Shown piece by piece: positions 35,380 through 44,052 of a stretch of DNA of 64,000 bases. Under the pieces are notes generated by a model. It was not told where the DNA came from, did no database searches, and worked only from the letters and a program-made list of their open reading frames with translations. This stretch comes from Micrococcus flavus (GTDB lineage: Bacteria; Actinomycetota; Actinomycetes; Actinomycetales; Micrococcaceae), in the NCBI RefSeq assembly GCF_014204815.1, contig NZ_JACHMC010000001.1, positions 2,108,001-2,172,000 of the forward strand. The letters are read 5' to 3'. Both the position numbers and the translations under genes were made by a program. Positions within the stretch are counted from its first letter, which is position 1, and every line of letters starts with the position of its first letter.

Positions 35380-35569
35380 TCTGCCCCAGCACAGCACGGC
35401 CGGCCCCTGCCCCGGAATCCCCCGCAGGATCCGGTGTCATCCCCGCCCCCGCCGGACGCCCTGAACCGCCCGGCACCGCCCATGTGACCGTCCGCGACCG
35501 CTTCCACCCCGACCGACGACCCCGGGCACCGTGCCGGACCCCCGCCGGGCCTACAGTGGCTCGCGCACA
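35380..35569. promoter_or_regulatory. Divergent promoter region between two SAM-I riboswitches
   Basis: A 190-bp gap without coding signals. A -10-like TACAGT (35552-35557) lies 12 nt before the plus-strand riboswitch. TGCTGT sits at the same 12-nt distance from the minus-strand riboswitch, and TGTGGT (25694-25699 on the minus strand) before the metNIQ one. No convincing -35 boxes. Confidence 0.4.
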
Positions 35570-35664
35570 CCATCCAGAGCGGCACCAGAGACCTGGCTCC
35601 TCGACGCCGCAGCAACCCGGGCCCGCGGTCAGCGGACTGCGGGTGCTCCCGCCAGGACCGATGG
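35570..35664 (+). promoter_or_regulatory. SAM-I riboswitch upstream of acetyl-CoA synthetase
   Basis: P1 arms CCATC (35570) and GATGG (to 35664), 5' half CCATCCAGAGCGGCACCAGAG, junction GCAGCAACC, 3' half GGGTGCTCCCGCCAGGACCG. AAGGAG begins at the next base and the ATG is 14 nt past the element, so SAM-dependent masking of the ribosome binding site is the likely mechanism. Confidence 0.87.
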
Positions 35665-35678
35665 AAGGAGAACGACGC

Positions 35679-37835
35679 ATGTCCGCGTCCCCGCACACCA
35701 CCACCGCCCCGGCACCCGAAGCCGCCGTCCGCGGCCCCAACGACGGCGTGCCCACCGCCGCCCTGGCGACCCTGCCGGGCCCGCTGCCGCAGCACCTGGT
35801 GGATGCGGCGGACCCGGATGTCCATCCGGGACGTCCCGCGGACCTGTTGCACGGAGGACGAGGCAACGGGGCCGTCGTCGCCGAGTCCGACCGGCTGGCC
35901 TTCTGGGAGGCGGTGGGCCGCCGGCTGACCTGGGACACGGACTTCACCCAGGTGAACGACACCGTCCCCACGGACGCCGCCACGGGCACCGCCCCGCAGA
36001 TCCGCTGGTACGCGGACGGCCGGCTCAACGTGGCCGTGAACTGCGTGGACCGGCACGTGGCGGCGGGGCGCGGGGAGAAGGTCGCCCTGTACTTCGAGGG
36101 CGAGCCCGGGGACCGCCGCACCGTGACCTACACGCAGCTGCTGGCAGAGGTCTCCCAGGCGGCGAACGCCCTCGAGGAGCTCGGCATCCGCCCCGGGGAC
36201 CGCGTGGTCGTGTACCTGCCGGTGCTCGTGGAGACCATCGTGATCGCCCTGGCGTGCGCGCGGATCGGCGCGGTGCACTCGCTGGTGTTCGGCGGGTTCT
36301 CCGCGGACGCGCTGCGCTTCCGCGTGGAGGACACGGGCGCCAAGCTCCTGGTCACCACGGACGGCCAGTTCCGCCGCGGCACGGCCGTCCCGGTGAAGGC
36401 CCACGCGGACGAGGCCGTGTCCGGGGACAACGCGATCGAGCACGTGCTGGTGCTGGACCGCACCGGCCAGCGGGACATCCCGTGGACCGAGGGCCGGGAC
36501 CTGTGGTGGCACGACGTCGTCGACCGCCAGCCCACCACCCACGCGGCGCGGGCCTTCGACGCCGAGCACCCGCTGTTCATCATGTACACCTCCGGCACCA
36601 CGGGACAGCCCAAGGGCCTCGTGCACACCTCCGCCGGGTACCTCGCGGCCGCCTCCTGGACGCACGACCTCCTGTTCTCGCACCCGGACGTGTCCCGGCG
36701 GGACACGGACGTGCACTGGTGCACCGCGGACCTGGCCTGGGTCACCGCCCACACCTACGAGATCTACGGACCGCTCTCCAACGGCGTCACCCAGGTGATC
36801 TACGAGGGCGTGCCCAACGCCCCGCACCCGGGCCGGCACTTCGAGGTGATCGAGCGCTACGGCGTGACCAGCTACTACACGGCCCCCACGCTGATCCGCT
36901 CCCTCATGGGCTGGCATCCGGACGGCATCCCCGCGCGCGAGGACGGCGGCCCCGACCTGTCCTCCATCCGCCTGATCGGCACCGTGGGCGAAGCCGTGAA
37001 CCCCGAGGCCTGGGTGTGGGCGCGCACGCAGATCGGACGGGACGCCCTCGGCCCCGACGACCCGCGGGACGGCTCCGCCGGCGTGCCCATGGTGGACACG
37101 TGGTGGCAGTCCGAGACCGGCTCCACCGTGATCTCCCCGCGCCCCACGGACACCTCGTTCAAGCCCGGCTGCGGCTCCCGCCCCCTGCCGGGACTGGACG
37201 TGGCCGTGGTGGACGACGACGGCGCGCCCGTCCCCGCGGACGTCCAAGGCAGGATCGTGGTCACCCGCACGTCGCCGTCGATGGCCCGCACCGTGTGGGG
37301 CGACCCGGCGCGCTTCTTCCACTCCTATTGGGAGGACTACGCGGAGCAGGGCTGGTTCCTCGCCGGCGACGGCGCCAAGCACGACGCGGACGGGGACGTC
37401 TGGATCCTCGGCCGGATCGACGACGTCATCAACATCTCCGGGCACCGGCTGTCCACCATCGAGATCGAGTCCGCGCTGGTCTCCCACCCCGAGGTGATCG
37501 AGGCCGGCGTGTGCCCGGTGCCGGACCCGAGGACCGGCCACGCCGCCGTCGCCTTCGTGGTGGCGCACGCCCGCTGGGCGGCCGGCGACGACGCCGCGGC
37601 CGCCGAGCGGGCCCAGGAGCTGCGGGCGCACGTGGGCCGGGTGATCGGCCCGGTGGCCAAGCCGGCCGACGTGGTGTTCGTCCCCGACGTGCCGAAGACC
37701 CGCTCGGGCAAGATCATGCGCCGCCTGCTCACCCAGCTGCACCGGGGCAGCCCCCTGGGCGACACCACGAGCCTGCAGAACGAGCCGTGCATCGCGCAGA
37801 TCGCCAACGTCATGGCCGCCCGCCGCGCCTCCTGA
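35679..37835 (+). CDS. acsA: Acetyl-CoA synthetase (AMP-forming)
   Basis: 718 aa; activates acetate, or a related short acid, to the CoA thioester via acyl-AMP. Motifs: YTSGTTGQPKG (about 303), WCTADLAWVTAHTY, TWWQSETGS, GRIDDVINISGHRLSTIEIES, and the catalytic Lys region RSGKIMRRLL (about 676), which is also the usual acetylation site. The N-terminus is about 60 residues longer than typical Acs. The start is fixed by AAGGAG at 35665-35670. It is preceded by a SAM-I riboswitch and divergent from a sulfur monooxygenase operon, which is unusual and suggests a role linked to sulfur or methionine metabolism. Confidence 0.93.
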   Translation: MSASPHTTTAPAPEAAVRGPNDGVPTAALATLPGPLPQHLVDAADPDVHPGRPADLLHGGRGNGAVVAESDRLAFWEAVGRRLTWDTDFTQVNDTVPTDAATGTAPQIRWYADGRLNVAVNCVDRHVAAGRGEKVALYFEGEPGDRRTVTYTQLLAEVSQAANALEELGIRPGDRVVVYLPVLVETIVIALACARIGAVHSLVFGGFSADALRFRVEDTGAKLLVTTDGQFRRGTAVPVKAHADEAVSGDNAIEHVLVLDRTGQRDIPWTEGRDLWWHDVVDRQPTTHAARAFDAEHPLFIMYTSGTTGQPKGLVHTSAGYLAAASWTHDLLFSHPDVSRRDTDVHWCTADLAWVTAHTYEIYGPLSNGVTQVIYEGVPNAPHPGRHFEVIERYGVTSYYTAPTLIRSLMGWHPDGIPAREDGGPDLSSIRLIGTVGEAVNPEAWVWARTQIGRDALGPDDPRDGSAGVPMVDTWWQSETGSTVISPRPTDTSFKPGCGSRPLPGLDVAVVDDDGAPVPADVQGRIVVTRTSPSMARTVWGDPARFFHSYWEDYAEQGWFLAGDGAKHDADGDVWILGRIDDVINISGHRLSTIEIESALVSHPEVIEAGVCPVPDPRTGHAAVAFVVAHARWAAGDDAAAAERAQELRAHVGRVIGPVAKPADVVFVPDVPKTRSGKIMRRLLTQLHRGSPLGDTTSLQNEPCIAQIANVMAARRAS

Positions 37836-37849
37836 CCCCCGCCCCCCGC

Positions 37850-38063
37850 TTTCGTTCGGGAAACGGCACTTCCCCGAGCGTTTTCGTTCGGAAAGCAGCG
37901 CCTCCCCACGCATCCCGTGCGGGAGACGGTGCCCGCCGACGGGCGCCCGCGTCTCCGCCTGGAGGGTGTCCTCGGCGTGGTCCGTGGGCGGCGCCGTCAC
38001 CGGCGGCGCCCGTTTCCCGAACGACAGCGTTCCAGCGGGTGCCGTTCCCCGAACGACGACGTT
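37850..38063. repeat. Cluster of four CGTTCGGGAAACGG-type repeats in inverted arrangement
   Basis: Two copies read forward (TTTCGTTCGGGAAACGGCAC at 37850-37869; TTTCGTTCGGAAAGCAGCG at 37882-37900). Two read in reverse (CCCGTTTCCCGAACGACAGC at 38010-38029; GTGCCGTTCCCCGAACGACG at 38039-38058). Each is itself a near-palindrome (CGTTCGGGAAACG). They fill the convergent gap between acsA and the siderophore-interacting protein gene and may terminate both. Confidence 0.75.
37936..37985 (-). pseudogene. Remnant duplicate of the 3' end of the siderophore-interacting protein gene
   Basis: About 50 bp here match 38121-38171, inside the neighbouring gene, with about seven differences. Translated on the minus strand the remnant reads AEDTLQAETRAPVG against AEDAFQAEKRTPVG in the intact gene. 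It lies between the forward and reversed halves of the repeat cluster. Probably a decayed tandem copy or duplicated gene end. Confidence 0.65.
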
Positions 38064-38087
38064 CTCGAGCGCGCTTCTTCGGTTCGC

Positions 38088-38978
38088 TCAGCCCCCGGTG
38101 GCGCCGTCGTCGAAGATCTGCCCGACGGGCGTGCGCTTCTCCGCCTGGAAGGCGTCCTCGGCGCGGCCGTGCGCCCAGTACGCGGAGACCGAGAGCGCCC
38201 GCCGCTCGATGCCGCGCACGTCGGTCAGGTGGGCCCGCGCGCGCTTGACCTGCCCGCGCTCGCCGTGGACGAACACCTGGACGCGGCCGTCCCGCCACTC
38301 GACGTCCTCGACGGCGGCCGCGAACCGGGACGTCTCCGGGGTGAACGGGCCGCCGCGGTGCAGCCAGCGCACCTGGACCCCGGCCGAGGCCGTCAGGTCC
38401 AGCTCCTCCTCGGGGCCCGCCACCTCCACCAGCGCGACGCCGACCGCGCCCGGAGCGGTCGCGGCCAGGTCCTCGAGGGCCGCCGCGATCGCCGGGAGCG
38501 CGGACTCGTCCCCGGCCAGCAGGTGCCAGTCCGCCGCCGGGTCCGGGCGGTACATGCCGCCGGGGCCCAGGAACGCCACCCGGTCCCCCACCGGCAGGGA
38601 CGCGGCCCACGGACCGGCGAGGCCGGCGTCGTCGTCGCCCGCCTCCCCGTGGACCACGAAGTCCACGTCCACCGTGCCCGCCGCCGCGTCCACGGAGCGC
38701 ACCGTGTAGGTGCGGGTCACGGGCATCTGCTCGGGGGCGAGGCGCTCGCGGAGGGTGTCCATGTCATAGGGCGGCTCGAGACCGAGCGCGGGGTCCGCGA
38801 ACAGCAGCTTGAGGTACTGGTCCGTGGCGCCCTTCTCCGCCCAGCGGGCGTGGAACGTCGCGAACCCCTCCCCGCCGAGCGTGAGCCGCACCAGGTGCGG
38901 GGTGAGACGGCGCGCCGCCTGCACGGTGAGCACGGTCTGCGGGCGGGGTGGGCGGTCGGGGGCGACAGGACGGGACAT
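38088..38978 (-). CDS. Siderophore-interacting protein (FAD-dependent ferric-siderophore reductase family)
   Basis: 296 aa. FAD-binding barrel (PVTRTYTVRSVDAAAGTVDVDFVVHGE, about 85-115), the GPWAASLPVGDRVAFLGPGG segment and a C-terminal NAD(P)H-binding SIP domain (WHLLAGDESALPAIAAALE; QVFVHGERGQVKRARAHL). Releases iron from siderophores by reduction. AGGAGG before the ATG at 38978. Confidence 0.92.
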   Translation of the reverse strand: MSRPVAPDRPPRPQTVLTVQAARRLTPHLVRLTLGGEGFATFHARWAEKGATDQYLKLLFADPALGLEPPYDMDTLRERLAPEQMPVTRTYTVRSVDAAAGTVDVDFVVHGEAGDDDAGLAGPWAASLPVGDRVAFLGPGGMYRPDPAADWHLLAGDESALPAIAAALEDLAATAPGAVGVALVEVAGPEEELDLTASAGVQVRWLHRGGPFTPETSRFAAAVEDVEWRDGRVQVFVHGERGQVKRARAHLTDVRGIERRALSVSAYWAHGRAEDAFQAEKRTPVGQIFDDGATGG

Positions 38979-39175
38979 GCGGGCCTCCTGGCGGTGGGTG
39001 CGGGCCGGTCGTCGGCCCACTCTGTCACGACGGCGTCGGGTCGGCTCCCGGCGGCCGTCGGCCCGGCACGGCCCCGGGACCCGTCCTAGGGCGTCCAGTA
39101 GCATCGGGGGAGCCGTGCCGGCGCCGGACCCCGCCGGACTCCCGGCACTCCCGCCCGCGATCCCCGGAGGAACCC

Positions 39176-39727
39176 ATGACGTCACTGGCCGAGCTCGCCG
39201 GAACGTGGACCCTGGATCCGGAGCACACGAGCATCGGCTTCTCGGCGCGTCATGCGATGGTGACGAAGGTGCGCGGGGCGTTCAACGACGTCGCCGGCAC
39301 CCTGGTCATCGACCCCCGGGGCCTGGAGCACTCCCACGTGAGCGTCACGGCCATGGCGGAGAGCATCGACACCCGCAACGAGAACCGGGACGAGCACCTG
39401 CGCTCCCGCGACTTCTTCGACGTCGCCACGTATCCGGACATCACGTTCCGCTCCACCTCGACCGTGGAGCGCGGGGACTGGAGCTTCCTGGTGGTCGGGG
39501 ACCTCACGCTGCGCGGGGTCGCCCACGAGGTGATCGTGCCGCTCGAGCTGGTGGGCGTGGACGTGGACCCGTTCGGCCTCACCCGCGCGGGCTTCGAGGG
39601 CTCGCGCCGCGTGGACCGCCGGCAGTGGGGCCTCGAGTGGAACACCCCCCTGGACTTCGGCGGCGTCCTGATCTCCGAGCGCATCACCCTGGAGTTCGAG
39701 CTCTCCCTGATCCGCGACGCCGCGTGA
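39176..39727 (+). CDS. YceI family protein
   Basis: 183 aa, lipocalin-like isoprenoid-binding family: WTLDPEHTSIGFSARHAMVTKVRG, NENRDEHLRSRDFFDVATYP and GDLTLRGVAHEV are diagnostic. No signal peptide, so cytoplasmic, as in most actinobacterial members. GGAGG before the ATG; the next gene starts at the overlapping GTGA. Confidence 0.93.
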   Translation: MTSLAELAGTWTLDPEHTSIGFSARHAMVTKVRGAFNDVAGTLVIDPRGLEHSHVSVTAMAESIDTRNENRDEHLRSRDFFDVATYPDITFRSTSTVERGDWSFLVVGDLTLRGVAHEVIVPLELVGVDVDPFGLTRAGFEGSRRVDRRQWGLEWNTPLDFGGVLISERITLEFELSLIRDAA

Positions 39728-41190
39728 GCCGCGCCTCCGACGCCGACCGCGCCCCGTCCGACCCCCTCCTCGTCCCGGGCCCTCCTGCGGGCACCGGGCG
39801 TCTGCTGTCCCTGCTGGTCGCCGCCGCGTTCGTGGTGATCCTCAACGAGACGATCATGTCCGTGGCCCTGCCCACGCTCATGCAGGAGTTCGCCGTCACG
39901 GCCGCCACCGCCCAGTGGCTCACCACCGGCTTCATGCTCACCATGGCCGTGGTCATCCCGTTCACCGGGTGGCTGCTCACCCGGCTGCCGCTGCGGGCCG
40001 TGTTCGTGCTCGCCATGTCCACGTTCCTCGCGGGCACCGTCATGGCGGGCCTCGCTCCCGTGTTCGGCGTGCTGATCGCCGGGCGGGTGGTGCAGGCCGT
40101 GGGAACCGCACTGATGATGCCGCTGCTGATGACCACCGTGATGAATGTGGTCCCCGTGACCCGGCGCGGCGCCACCATGGGCGTGATCTCCGTGGTCATC
40201 TCGGTGGCCCCGGCGACCGGGCCCACCGTGGGCGGGGTGATCCTCGAGCACCTGACGTGGCGGTGGATGTTCGGCACCGTGGCGCCGATCGCCCTGGCCG
40301 CCCTGGTGGCCGGGTCGGTGTGGGTGCGCGACGTGACGGAGCGGCGGCGGGTGCCCCTCGACGTCGTCTCGGGCCTGCTCTCCGCCGCCGGGTTCGCCTC
40401 CCTCGTCTTCGGGCTGTCCTCGATCGGCGAGGCCGCCGCCGGCCATGCGCCGCTGCCCCCGGTGCTGCCGATCGCCGCCGGTGTCGTGGTCCTGTCCGTG
40501 TTCGCGGCGCGCCAGCTCCGCCTGGGGGACGCGGCCCTGCTCGACCTGCGGGTCCTCGCCCGCCCCGGGTACGCGGTGCCCCTGGGCGTGCTGCTCGTGG
40601 GGATGATGGCCCTGTTCGGCACACTGATCCTCCTGCCGCTCTACCTGCAGTCCGTGCTCGGCTGGGACGCCCAGGCCACGGGGCTGGCCCTGCTGCCCGG
40701 CGGCCTGGTGATGGCCTCGGTGGCCTACGTCACCGGCCGGGCCTACGACCGCGTGGGCCCGCGCCCCCTCGTGCGCCCCGGCGCCGTCCTCGCCGCCGCC
40801 GGGCTGTGGGGCTACGCGCTCCTCCTCGGCCCGGCGACGACGGCCGGCCTGGTGACGGCCCTGCACGTCACCCTGTCCGCGGGGCTGGGGCTGCTGTTCG
40901 GGCCGCTGATGACCACCGCCCTGGGCGCCCTCGACCGCCCGCAGTACCCGCACGGCTCGGCGCTGCTCTCCACGCTCCAGCAGGTGGCCGCCGCGACGGG
41001 CACCGCCGTGTTCATCACCGTGCTCACCGTGGGCACGGCCGCGGGCCTGGCGGCCGGGGCCGGTCAGATGGAGGCCACCATGCGCGGCGTCCACACCGCC
41101 TTCCTCACCGGCGCCGTCGTGCACCTCGTCTCCCTGGTCGGCGCGTTCCGGGTGCGCCGGCCGGCACCGGCGCCTGAGACGGCGGGCTGA
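39724..41190 (+). CDS. MFS transporter, DHA2 (EmrB/QacA) type
   Basis: 488 aa, 14 predicted spans. NETIMSVALPTLMQEFAVTAATAQWLTTGFML and the motif C-like GPTVGGVILEHLTWRWMF typify proton-driven drug exporters of this group. GTG start overlaps the YceI stop by 4 bp, so cotranscribed; followed 4 bp later by an EamA exporter. Confidence 0.92.
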   Translation: MSRASDADRAPSDPLLVPGPPAGTGRLLSLLVAAAFVVILNETIMSVALPTLMQEFAVTAATAQWLTTGFMLTMAVVIPFTGWLLTRLPLRAVFVLAMSTFLAGTVMAGLAPVFGVLIAGRVVQAVGTALMMPLLMTTVMNVVPVTRRGATMGVISVVISVAPATGPTVGGVILEHLTWRWMFGTVAPIALAALVAGSVWVRDVTERRRVPLDVVSGLLSAAGFASLVFGLSSIGEAAAGHAPLPPVLPIAAGVVVLSVFAARQLRLGDAALLDLRVLARPGYAVPLGVLLVGMMALFGTLILLPLYLQSVLGWDAQATGLALLPGGLVMASVAYVTGRAYDRVGPRPLVRPGAVLAAAGLWGYALLLGPATTAGLVTALHVTLSAGLGLLFGPLMTTALGALDRPQYPHGSALLSTLQQVAAATGTAVFITVLTVGTAAGLAAGAGQMEATMRGVHTAFLTGAVVHLVSLVGAFRVRRPAPAPETAG

Positions 41191-41194
41191 GGCC

Positions 41195-42109
41195 GTGCCC
41201 CTGGTCCTGCTCGTCCTCGTCTCCCTGCTGAGCCAGCAGCTGGGCGCCTCCGTGGCGGGCCTGCTCTTCGACGACGTCGGCTCGGCCGGCATGGTCGCGC
41301 TGCGCATCGTCTTCTCCGCCGCGGTCCTGCTCGCCGTCACCCGGCCCTCGCGTGCCACGCTGGCCGGGCTCGGCCGGCCCGGGTGGGCCGCCGTCGTCGG
41401 GCTCGGGGCCGCGATGACCGGCATGAACCTGATGATCTACGAGGCGTTCGCGCGCATCCCACAGGGCGTGGCGGTGACGTTCGAGGTGCTCGGCCCGCTG
41501 GCGCTGTCCGTGCTGGCCCGGCCGTCCTGGCGCTCGGGGCTGTGGGCGGCGATCGCCCTGGCGGGCATCGCCGTGCTGGGACGGGACGGGTTCTCCCCCG
41601 AGAGCGGGATCCACGCCGCCGGCCTGGATCCCGTGGGCGTGGCGCTCGCCCTGGGCGCGGCGGCGTGCTGGGCCGGGTACATCGTGCTGTCCCGACGCGC
41701 GGGCACCCATCTGCCCGGTGTGCAGGGCCTGGCCCTGGCGGCGGCGGCGGGGTCGCTGCTCGCGGTGCCGGTGGGCGTGGGGACGGCCGGGACCGCGCTG
41801 GCCGACCCCGTGGTGCTGGCGGTGGGCCTGGCGGTGGCGCTGCTGTCCACGGCCGTGCCGTACGGGATCGAGATGCAGGTGCTGCGGCGCATGCCCACAG
41901 CCCTGTTCTCCCTGCTGACCTGCCTGTCCCCCGTGGCCGCGGCGCTGACGGCCTGGGCCGTGCGCGGCCAGGAGCTCGGCGGGCCGGACCTGGCGGGGAT
42001 GGCGCTGGTGATCGCCGCCTGCGCGGCCGCCGTGTGGACCGGCCGCGAACGCCCGGTCCGGGGCGCGGGTTCCGGGCTGGGCGGCCGCGGCGCGCTCAGC
42101 GGGCGCTGA
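41195..42109 (+). CDS. EamA family transporter, RhtA-like
   Basis: 304 aa, ten membrane segments in two EamA halves (MNLMIYEAFARIPQGVAVTFEVLGPL; VPYGIEMQVLRRMPTALFSLLTCLSPV), the pattern of the RhtA threonine/homoserine exporter group. GTG start 4 bp after the MFS gene. The 3' end overlaps the convergent DUF1648 gene by 14 bp. Confidence 0.9.
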   Translation: MPLVLLVLVSLLSQQLGASVAGLLFDDVGSAGMVALRIVFSAAVLLAVTRPSRATLAGLGRPGWAAVVGLGAAMTGMNLMIYEAFARIPQGVAVTFEVLGPLALSVLARPSWRSGLWAAIALAGIAVLGRDGFSPESGIHAAGLDPVGVALALGAAACWAGYIVLSRRAGTHLPGVQGLALAAAAGSLLAVPVGVGTAGTALADPVVLAVGLAVALLSTAVPYGIEMQVLRRMPTALFSLLTCLSPVAAALTAWAVRGQELGGPDLAGMALVIAACAAAVWTGRERPVRGAGSGLGGRGALSGR

Positions 42110-42923
42110 AGGCCGCGATCCAGAGGACGGCCGGGAGGGCCACGGCGATCAGTGCGAAGAAGCCGACCACGAGGGCCCGTCCGCCGCGGGAGCCCACGTT
42201 CACCGTGGTGCCGACGCCGTAGCCGGGACGCTTGGGCACCATGACGCGAGAGTCCTCGGGGTCCTTCATCAGGCCCGCCGCGGTCCAGCGGGCGTCCTCG
42301 GCCTCGTCCTCCGGGGTGGGTCGGACCCCGGCCTCGGCGGCCCGCGCACGCATGGCCCGCTGCTGCCACGCGACGATCGGGCCCATGGCCAGCAGCGTGC
42401 CACCCAGGACGAGGGTGGCGCCCAGGGGCATGACCCACCACGGCAGGGCGCCGTCCCCGCCGCCGAGCACGGTGAGGGTGGTCGGGACCGTGAGCAGGGA
42501 GACCAGGAGCATCACCACGCCCACCAGCACCGTGGTGCCGCGCGCGGTCCCCTCGGTCTGGAAGCGCCGCCATGGGTTCGGCTCGGCCGGGCCGTGTGCG
42601 CCGGCGGCGGTCGGCTGCCCCGCACCCATGCGGACCAGCGGGATGGTCAGGGCCATGACCGCGCACGTGCCGAGGGAGATGAGCGGGCCCAGCGCGAGCG
42701 AGCCGAGCGAGGTGTCCTCCCACGCGTCGGGGCGGCCGTCGGGGCCCCAGTGCGTGGGGATCCGGTCCGGCAGGCCGGGCAGGGCGAGCCACGCGGCCAC
42801 GATCAGGCCGAGGTTGAGCAGGGCCGCGGCCAGCAGCGGCAGCCAGGAGCGGCCACGACCGGCGCGGAGGGCGTCGGCGTACGGGTCGGACGGCCCGGGC
42901 GAGGGCGGAGTGTCATGAGTCAC
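42096..42923 (-). CDS. DUF1648 domain membrane protein
   Basis: 275 aa. First membrane segment followed by LPGLPDRIPTHWGPDGRPDAWED, the DUF1648 signature, then further TM segments near 80, 130, 155 and at the C-terminus. Family role unknown (some members are sensors in Bacillus). A 78-bp gap separates it from the next minus-strand gene. Confidence 0.87.
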   Translation of the reverse strand: MTHDTPPSPGPSDPYADALRAGRGRSWLPLLAAALLNLGLIVAAWLALPGLPDRIPTHWGPDGRPDAWEDTSLGSLALGPLISLGTCAVMALTIPLVRMGAGQPTAAGAHGPAEPNPWRRFQTEGTARGTTVLVGVVMLLVSLLTVPTTLTVLGGGDGALPWWVMPLGATLVLGGTLLAMGPIVAWQQRAMRARAAEAGVRPTPEDEAEDARWTAAGLMKDPEDSRVMVPKRPGYGVGTTVNVGSRGGRALVVGFFALIAVALPAVLWIAAFSAR

Positions 42924-43001
42924 ACCCTCAGCCTATGGGGTCCATGTGCGGGGGCCGTGTCCGGGCCCACCCTCGCAGGGCGGGACCTCCGGCCCGCCCG
43001 G

Positions 43002-43469
43002 TTACGCGGTTCCCGTGAGGGCGAGGACCGCGTAGACCAGCATCGGGGAGGCGAGGGCCACGCCGGCCACCGCGGTCCACCGCCAGGCGACACGAGCCGA
43101 GGACGTCAGGAAGGTCCGCACGGTCGCCACCACCGCCGCGGCCAGGCCGAGCAGGGCCACCACCACGATGCGTGATTCGATCCGTGCCACCGCGTCCTCC
43201 GTGCCCCAGGGAGCGGAGAGGCCCTGGACGAAGGTGAGGGCGAGGAGCAAGAAGCACACCAGCACCGCCGAGGGCGTGCCCAGCAGCACCCAAGCCGCCA
43301 CCGCCGTGATGCGGGCCGTCACCAGGGAGCGTGGGGTCGGCTCACGCGGCGGGGCCCACCCACCACCCGCAACCGGCGGGGTCGGTGGCGACGGCGACCC
43401 GTCACCGCGCCCCGGCGTCCCCCCGCCCGTCCCCGTTCCGGGGTCGTGTCCGGCTCCTGCCTGCATCAT
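43002..43469 (-). CDS. Hypothetical membrane protein
   Basis: 155 aa. A Gly/Pro-rich N-terminus of about 45 residues, then three hydrophobic segments (AVAAWVLLGTPSAVLVCFLLLAL; IVVVALLGLAAAVVATV; TAVAGVALASPMLVYAVLAL). Divergent from the phosphodiesterase gene. No family recognised. Confidence 0.7.
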   Translation of the reverse strand: MMQAGAGHDPGTGTGGGTPGRGDGSPSPPTPPVAGGGWAPPREPTPRSLVTARITAVAAWVLLGTPSAVLVCFLLLALTFVQGLSAPWGTEDAVARIESRIVVVALLGLAAAVVATVRTFLTSSARVAWRWTAVAGVALASPMLVYAVLALTGTA

Positions 43470-43509
43470 GGCCCCCTCCGTCTCGGCTCCAGGATGTCAG
43501 GATGGCCGG

Positions 43510-44052
43510 ATGAGCGCAGAGTTCTCCACAGGCACCCGACTGCTCCTGATCGCGGACACCCACATCCCGAAGAAGGCGCGCGCCATGCCCGCCCAGGTGT
43601 GGGAGGAGGTGGCGCGGGCCGACGTCGTGCTCCACGCCGGCGACTGGGTGGACGAGGCCGTCCTGGACGAGCTCGAGGCGCGCGCGGCGCGCGTGGTGGG
43701 CGTGTGGGGCAACAACGACGGGCCCGCCCTGCGGGGGCGGCTGCCGGAGGTGGCGCGCGTGGAGCTGGGCGGCGTGCGGATCGCGATGGTCCACGAGACG
43801 GGCGCGGCCGCGGGACGCGAGAAGCGCATGGCCGCGGCGTTCGACGACGTGGACGTGCTGGTGTTCGGGCACAGCCACATCCCGTGGGACACCGTCGCCG
43901 GCCCCGAGACCGCGAACCCCGGGCTGCGCCTGCTCAACCCCGGCTCCTGCACGGACCGCCGCCGCCAGCCCGTGTGCACGCTGTTGCGGGCGGTGGCGCA
44001 GGACGGCGAGCTGACCGAGGTGGAGCTGGTGCCGGTGGACCGCACCCCCTGA
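43510..44052 (+). CDS. YfcE/MJ0936-type metallophosphoesterase
   Basis: 180 aa. Metal-binding motifs in order: IADTHIP, HAGDWVD, GNNDG, VHETG, FGHSHIP, as in small calcineurin-like phosphodiesterases. Cytoplasmic. The start at 43510 is chosen to fit family length; no good ribosome binding site, so perhaps leaderless. Substrate unknown. Confidence 0.9.
   Translation: MSAEFSTGTRLLLIADTHIPKKARAMPAQVWEEVARADVVLHAGDWVDEAVLDELEARAARVVGVWGNNDGPALRGRLPEVARVELGGVRIAMVHETGAAAGREKRMAAAFDDVDVLVFGHSHIPWDTVAGPETANPGLRLLNPGSCTDRRRQPVCTLLRAVAQDGELTEVELVPVDRTP

Noticed and set aside
34020-35678. Long plus-strand open frame leading into acsA
   Set aside because: It is antisense to the SfnB-like gene and runs through two riboswitches; AAGGAG and ATG at 35679 mark the real start.
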